NCBI GenBank assembly: GCA_023230565.1
Contig: JALNXD010000002.1
Span: 62,001 to 126,000 of the forward strand
Direction of reading: 5' to 3'
Length of the DNA: 64,000 nucleotides
From: Syntrophales bacterium
GTDB lineage: Bacteria; Desulfobacterota; Syntrophia; Syntrophales; UBA2210
Both the position numbers and the translations under genes were made by a program. Below are positions 60,331 to 64,000 of this stretch, in pieces. Position 1 is the stretch's first letter. Every line of letters begins with the position of its first letter. The notes below the pieces were generated by a model. It was given only the letters and a program-made list of their open reading frames with translations. It was not told the DNA's origin and made no database searches.

Positions 60331-62349
60331 ATGAAAGCCAAATCTGAAGAATTCCAGCTTTTTACCGTTACCAAACATCAGGAATTAAACTATTATAAAA
60401 ATCTTTACAGAAATACGCTTCGCGAATGGAGAAAATTTGTGGCAGGCGAGGACCATCCGGATCCGGAAGTAATACCGGAAGAAATATGCCAAGCCTGGCT
60501 GAGATGCCGGGATTACGGGATCGATCCGATGAAAATGCCGGCCAAAGTCATACTGACAGGAAAAAAACTTGAAAGGTTAATGGTAAGAAATAAGGAATTT
60601 ATTGATGTAAGTCGCCCTTTTGTTGAAAATATCTATCGATTTCTCAAGGGATCACATTTTAATGTATGTCTTTTTGATAAAGAAGGATACCTGCTCGATA
60701 CAATGGGAGATCATGATACTCCCAATTTCTGGGATAATGCAGGCGGTATCGTCGGAGCTTTATGGAGTGAAAAATCGGCAGGCCACAACGTATGCGGAAC
60801 CATTGTGGAATTGAAAAGACCGATACAGATTTATGGGAGTCAGCATTACATAAGAGATTATCATGGGGAAACGGGATCGGGCGCACCTGTTTTTTCTCCT
60901 GAAGGTGATTTTTTAGGAGGTATTACTCTCACTGGGCGCAATTTCAGAGTAAATGCGCATACTTTGGGAATGGCTGTTGCTGCGGCCTATGCAATTGAAA
61001 ATAACCTCAAAAGTATAAAGGCATTCACCGAAAGCCGGCATGCCTACAGCTATCAGCATTCGGTCATCTCATCTATAAAAGAAGCTCTTACCGCCTTCGA
61101 TGGTAAAGGCCGGATTTCCTTGATTAACAAACATGCGAAAGACATATTCTCTCTCAATTCAAAATCAGTTGAAGGAAAAACTCTCAGAGATTTACTGAAC
61201 AACAAGAATGTCGAATTTATCAGGTTAATGGAAAGTCATGATTCCTTGACAGATAAAGAAGTGAGCATATTCTCAAATGATTCATGGAATGACTTTACTG
61301 TATCTTTGACACCGATAATCGCCGCAGATGGAAAATTGCTGGGCAAAATCCTTACGATCAATGAAATAAGAAGGGCGAAGGCCATGCTGACCAGAATACT
61401 TGGGTATCGCGCAGCTTTTCGCTTTGATGATATATGCGGCCGGAATCCGAAATTCTTGAAAGCCCTCGACCAGGCTAAAATGGTCGCACGCAGCGATTCG
61501 AACGTGCTTCTGCTCGGGAAAAGCGGCACAGGAAAGGACATAATTGCCCAATCTATTCACAATGCAAGCAGCCGCAAAAATGGGCCTTATGTTGCAATAA
61601 ACTGCGGGGCCATTCCTAGAGATCTGATTGCGAATGAGCTTTTCGGCCATGAAGAAGGGGCCTTTACGGGCTCGCGGCGCGGAGGGAATCAGGGCAAGTT
61701 CGAGCTTGCAGAGGGGGGAACTATTTTTCTCGACGAAATCACCGAAACTCCGCTGGAACTGCAGACTGCGCTGCTGAGGGTGATCGAAGATAAATCAGTT
61801 GCCAGAATCGGAGGGAAACACCTGCGTAAATTCGATGTACGGATTATAGCCGCTACAAACAAGGATATAAAGGAAGAGATCCGGAAGGGAAATTTCAGGG
61901 AAGACCTTTATTACAGAATAAATGTGTTTACTATACATTTAGTTTCGCTGCGAGAAAGGCCGGACGATGTGCGCCGTCTTTCTAACTGGTTCATCAAAAA
62001 ATACGAAAAACAGCTGGGAGTGAGAATAGAAAGTATTGATGAAAAAATCTTTGAGGCATTCGTCAGCTATTCATGGCCTGGGAATGTAAGGGAATTGCAG
62101 AATGTGATTGAAAGAATGATGCATTTTACACGTTCAAGTATCCTTTCCTACGATCTTGTTCCCGTGGAAATAATAAATGCAAAACCACTGTTTGATGAAA
62201 TATCCGAAATGGAATCCCCTGAAGAAAGAGAAAAAAAGATTATTTTAAAAATGCTGGATATGAAATACCGCAAAACCAAAATTGCCGAAAAATTGAATAT
62301 TTCTCGTGCGACTCTTTACCGCAAAATGAAAAAATTTAATTTTGTATAG
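60331..62349 (+). CDS. Sigma-54 dependent activator with GAF/PAS-like sensor (AcoR type)
   Basis: A 672-residue enhancer-binding protein. The N-terminal ~60-240 is a GAF-like sensor of the AcoR type (VCLFDKEGYLLDTMGD, GHNVCGTIVELKRPI), a PAS-like domain lies at ~250-360, the AAA+ domain at ~370-600 with Walker A GKSGTGKD, and a Fis HTH at the end (KTKIAEKLNISRATLYRKM). The sigma-54 loop reads GAFTGS (443-448) in place of GAFTGA. ATG 60331 follows AAGGAAG; a TTG at 60274 is in frame. It is divergent from the ligase/transporter block, whose promoters carry the shared repeat, so it is the likely regulator of that block and perhaps of itself. Confidence 0.9.
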   Translation: MKAKSEEFQLFTVTKHQELNYYKNLYRNTLREWRKFVAGEDHPDPEVIPEEICQAWLRCRDYGIDPMKMPAKVILTGKKLERLMVRNKEFIDVSRPFVENIYRFLKGSHFNVCLFDKEGYLLDTMGDHDTPNFWDNAGGIVGALWSEKSAGHNVCGTIVELKRPIQIYGSQHYIRDYHGETGSGAPVFSPEGDFLGGITLTGRNFRVNAHTLGMAVAAAYAIENNLKSIKAFTESRHAYSYQHSVISSIKEALTAFDGKGRISLINKHAKDIFSLNSKSVEGKTLRDLLNNKNVEFIRLMESHDSLTDKEVSIFSNDSWNDFTVSLTPIIAADGKLLGKILTINEIRRAKAMLTRILGYRAAFRFDDICGRNPKFLKALDQAKMVARSDSNVLLLGKSGTGKDIIAQSIHNASSRKNGPYVAINCGAIPRDLIANELFGHEEGAFTGSRRGGNQGKFELAEGGTIFLDEITETPLELQTALLRVIEDKSVARIGGKHLRKFDVRIIAATNKDIKEEIRKGNFREDLYYRINVFTIHLVSLRERPDDVRRLSNWFIKKYEKQLGVRIESIDEKIFEAFVSYSWPGNVRELQNVIERMMHFTRSSILSYDLVPVEIINAKPLFDEISEMESPEEREKKIILKMLDMKYRKTKIAEKLNISRATLYRKMKKFNFV

Positions 62350-62437
62350 CAATATAGGGTATTACCGCCCGTTCATACTCCCTGACGGCGTAAAGGCCTT
62401 GCACCTCCTGTTTTGCGCGCTCATCCTCGTGCACTGG

Positions 62438-62473
62438 AAAAAAGCGGTACCCGCATTTATTCACGAGTACCGC
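62438..62473 (-). terminator. Rho-independent terminator after the right-edge binding-protein gene
   Basis: On the minus strand, arms GCGGTAC/GTACCGC (62444-62450 with 62467-62473) are followed by six T (62438-62443), 19 bases past the stop codon at 62492. Confidence 0.75.
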
Positions 62474-62491
62474 ACCGTCTCTAATCCCCGT

Positions 62492-63847
62492 TTACTTTTT
62501 ACATCTGTCAAGATCGGCAGGAATATCGGGAGTGACATATTCCGCCGGTACGATGAACGGTTTTCCTGCTGCAGCCGCATTATCATAGAATCTGTTGGGG
62601 AATTCATATTCCGACACATACACATCGCGCACCACCTGGTGATCGCATGCCCTCATATGGACGACGCCGCAAAATGACTTGTATGTGTCGCCTTCCCAGG
62701 TTTCTATTATTTTATCCGGGTCGGTCGTGCCAGCCCGCTCGACCACATCCCACATCCAGTAAAGCATGTTTATTGCTTTCGGAGTGGAACTTATAGGCCA
62801 GATCCACATGTCGGAATTATAGGGCTCGGTCCAGCTTTTTTTATAGGCGCCGTTCCAGATTTCGATGAACTTGTTCATCTCAGGAGTGTCGAGTGCCATC
62901 TGGTAATCTTGCAGATTGACCATTCCTACACCTCCTTCGACCCCGACCGCAATCATCTGAGTTGGCGAATCGACATAGATATTCGCAATAGGAAGCATAC
63001 ATTTCATCTGCCGCGACTGAATCAGGAGATTCTGTCCGTCGGGCGCCCAATCTCCGGTGAAGATGACTTCAGCGCCCGAGGCTTGAATCTTCGTTATATA
63101 GGGGGCGAAATCCTTCAGAAAGAGAGGATGATAATCTTCCCCTACAATCTGGGCATCGGGTTTGTACCTTTTGAGTCCTTCCTTGAAAGCGTCAGCCACA
63201 TTATGGCCATAAGAATAATCCTGATTCAGAAGATAAAATTTGGTTTCGGGTCTTTTTGAATAAAAATAGGCCAGGCCCAGCCCGATTACTTTGGTTGTGA
63301 TGGTCGTCCTGAAAGTATAACGATTGAAGTTCTTTCCATCCATCAGCGATTCATTCATGGATAGGGGATTCATGAAAATAGTCTTGTACTTGCCCGCAAC
63401 CTGCTGCGCAATAAGCGTCAAATGGCTGCCTGCCGATCCGAAGAGAAGATCAACCTTATCCTCGAGACAGAGCTTTTCCACAGCCTTTTTACATACTGCA
63501 GGTTTAGCCTGATGGTCTCCCTTGATAACTGCAATTTTCTTTTTCTTCCCGTCTACAAAGATTCCGCCTCTTTTATTATAGTCATAGGCGAGCCAGCAAT
63601 TTGCCAGCCAGAATATCTGTCCATTAAATGCACTGGGACCGGAAAACGCTTCGACAACTCCTATTTTGACGACATCACCCTTAGGGTTCTCAAAAGTGGC
63701 GGGATTATAGCCCGACATATCGGACATTTTATTGATATCAAATGCAGGCATGGCTGCATCCACTCCTGTGGAAACTGCTGCAATTGCCAATATTACAGCC
63801 AGAAACATCAATCTTGAGAATCTCAACGTTTTGTAAGATACCCTCAT
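62492..63847 (-). CDS. ABC transporter substrate-binding protein, branched-chain amino acid/urea type (paralogue)
   Basis: A 451-residue periplasmic binding protein, signal peptide residues 1-32 (cleavage near GVDAA). It is a clear paralogue of the protein at 48944: both contain KMSDMSGY/KMGDMSGF, NKRGGIFVDGKKK/NQRGGIFVDGKKK, FNRYTF and VGEDYHPLFLKDFAPY. AAAGGAGAG precedes ATG 63847. No transporter subunits adjoin it. A sigma-54 promoter lies about 90 bases upstream, so it probably belongs to the same regulon as the block to its left. Confidence 0.88.
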   Translation of the reverse strand: MRVSYKTLRFSRLMFLAVILAIAAVSTGVDAAMPAFDINKMSDMSGYNPATFENPKGDVVKIGVVEAFSGPSAFNGQIFWLANCWLAYDYNKRGGIFVDGKKKKIAVIKGDHQAKPAVCKKAVEKLCLEDKVDLLFGSAGSHLTLIAQQVAGKYKTIFMNPLSMNESLMDGKNFNRYTFRTTITTKVIGLGLAYFYSKRPETKFYLLNQDYSYGHNVADAFKEGLKRYKPDAQIVGEDYHPLFLKDFAPYITKIQASGAEVIFTGDWAPDGQNLLIQSRQMKCMLPIANIYVDSPTQMIAVGVEGGVGMVNLQDYQMALDTPEMNKFIEIWNGAYKKSWTEPYNSDMWIWPISSTPKAINMLYWMWDVVERAGTTDPDKIIETWEGDTYKSFCGVVHMRACDHQVVRDVYVSEYEFPNRFYDNAAAAGKPFIVPAEYVTPDIPADLDRCKK

Positions 63848-63935
63848 TTCACTACTCTCCTTTCATTTAATGTCTGTAATCCTTTGAATACTTGAAATTC
63901 AAATGGTCCGTTTCGCAGGACTACGCCTCGATCAA

Positions 63936-63951
63936 AGCAAAAGATGTACCA
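63936..63951 (-). promoter_or_regulatory. Sigma-54 promoter ahead of the right-edge binding-protein gene
   Basis: On the minus strand TGGTACATCTTTTGCT: GG and GC ten bases apart and the same TGGTACA start as the dppA promoter. Predicted start near 63925. An upstream activator site would lie beyond the window edge. Nothing else is seen between 63848 and 64000. Confidence 0.65.
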
Positions 63952-64000
63952 ATCAGAATTGAACCGGACATTAGCCGTTATACTTCGCAAACAGGTCTGA

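Overview
The window looks like chromosomal DNA of an anaerobic, fatty-acid or aromatic-acid metabolising bacterium, most likely a Desulfobacterota (deltaproteobacterial) relative. This is inferred from gene content: several AMP-forming acyl-CoA ligases, enoyl-CoA hydratases, a phosphotransbutyrylase/butyrate kinase pair, ADP-forming acyl-CoA synthetase, sigma-54 activators, orphan periplasmic binding proteins of the branched-chain amino acid type, MobA, and a small membrane protein gene that appears to use UGA as selenocysteine. No IS element, CRISPR array, phage gene or rRNA was seen. One tRNA (Val, CAC) is present.

Layout. 1-7.1 kb (minus strand): exported MsrA (cut by the window edge), an exported NagZ-like glycosidase, a GAF-GAF-PAS adenylate cyclase, a coiled-coil protein, butyrate kinase, phosphate butyryltransferase and MobA. 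7.2-9.7 kb: a start-less coding-looking remnant, then a PAS histidine kinase/NarL-type regulator pair. 9.9-16.3 kb: an ADP-forming acyl-CoA synthetase fused to a GNAT domain, three enoyl-CoA hydratase family proteins, PspC and tRNA-Val. 16.4-24.3 kb: housekeeping and unknown genes (hydrolase, AMIN protein, C_GCAxxG_C_C protein, M16 peptidase, HD, CBS, NUDIX, two-fold glutaredoxin-like protein). 24.4-28.7 kb: MrfA helicase and MrfB exonuclease with a frameshifted RuvC-like neighbour. 29-34 kb: a sensor-less sigma-54 activator facing a sigma-54-type promoter, an ABM protein, secreted proteins and an acyl-CoA ligase. 34.3-46.8 kb: AAA/vWA pair, an unknown Cys-tailed protein, a histidine phosphatase, a divergent CysRS-like enzyme, MATE and MFS exporters, a DapA-family aldolase, a YchF-like GTPase, the candidate selenoprotein and a Crp/Fnr regulator.

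47-64 kb is a co-directional minus-strand block: acyl-CoA ligase, an oligopeptide-type ABC transporter (binding protein, two permeases, two ATPases), a CaiC-like ligase, a branched-chain-type binding protein and a further ligase, plus a paralogous binding protein at the right edge. A divergent sigma-54 activator with a GAF-like sensor region sits among them. Three good -24/-12 promoters point into this block, and two of them have a triple TGAGACA-type repeat 90-110 bp upstream. I read this as one regulon for import and CoA-activation of an organic acid or peptide-linked acid; the substrate cannot be read from the sequence.

The two most novel-looking items are the 47-codon candidate selenoprotein at 45941-46084, with a SECIS-like hairpin whose loop and distance resemble E. 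coli fdhF, and the CysRS-like protein at 39234-40439, which keeps HIGN and KMSKS but has lost half of its zinc ligands.
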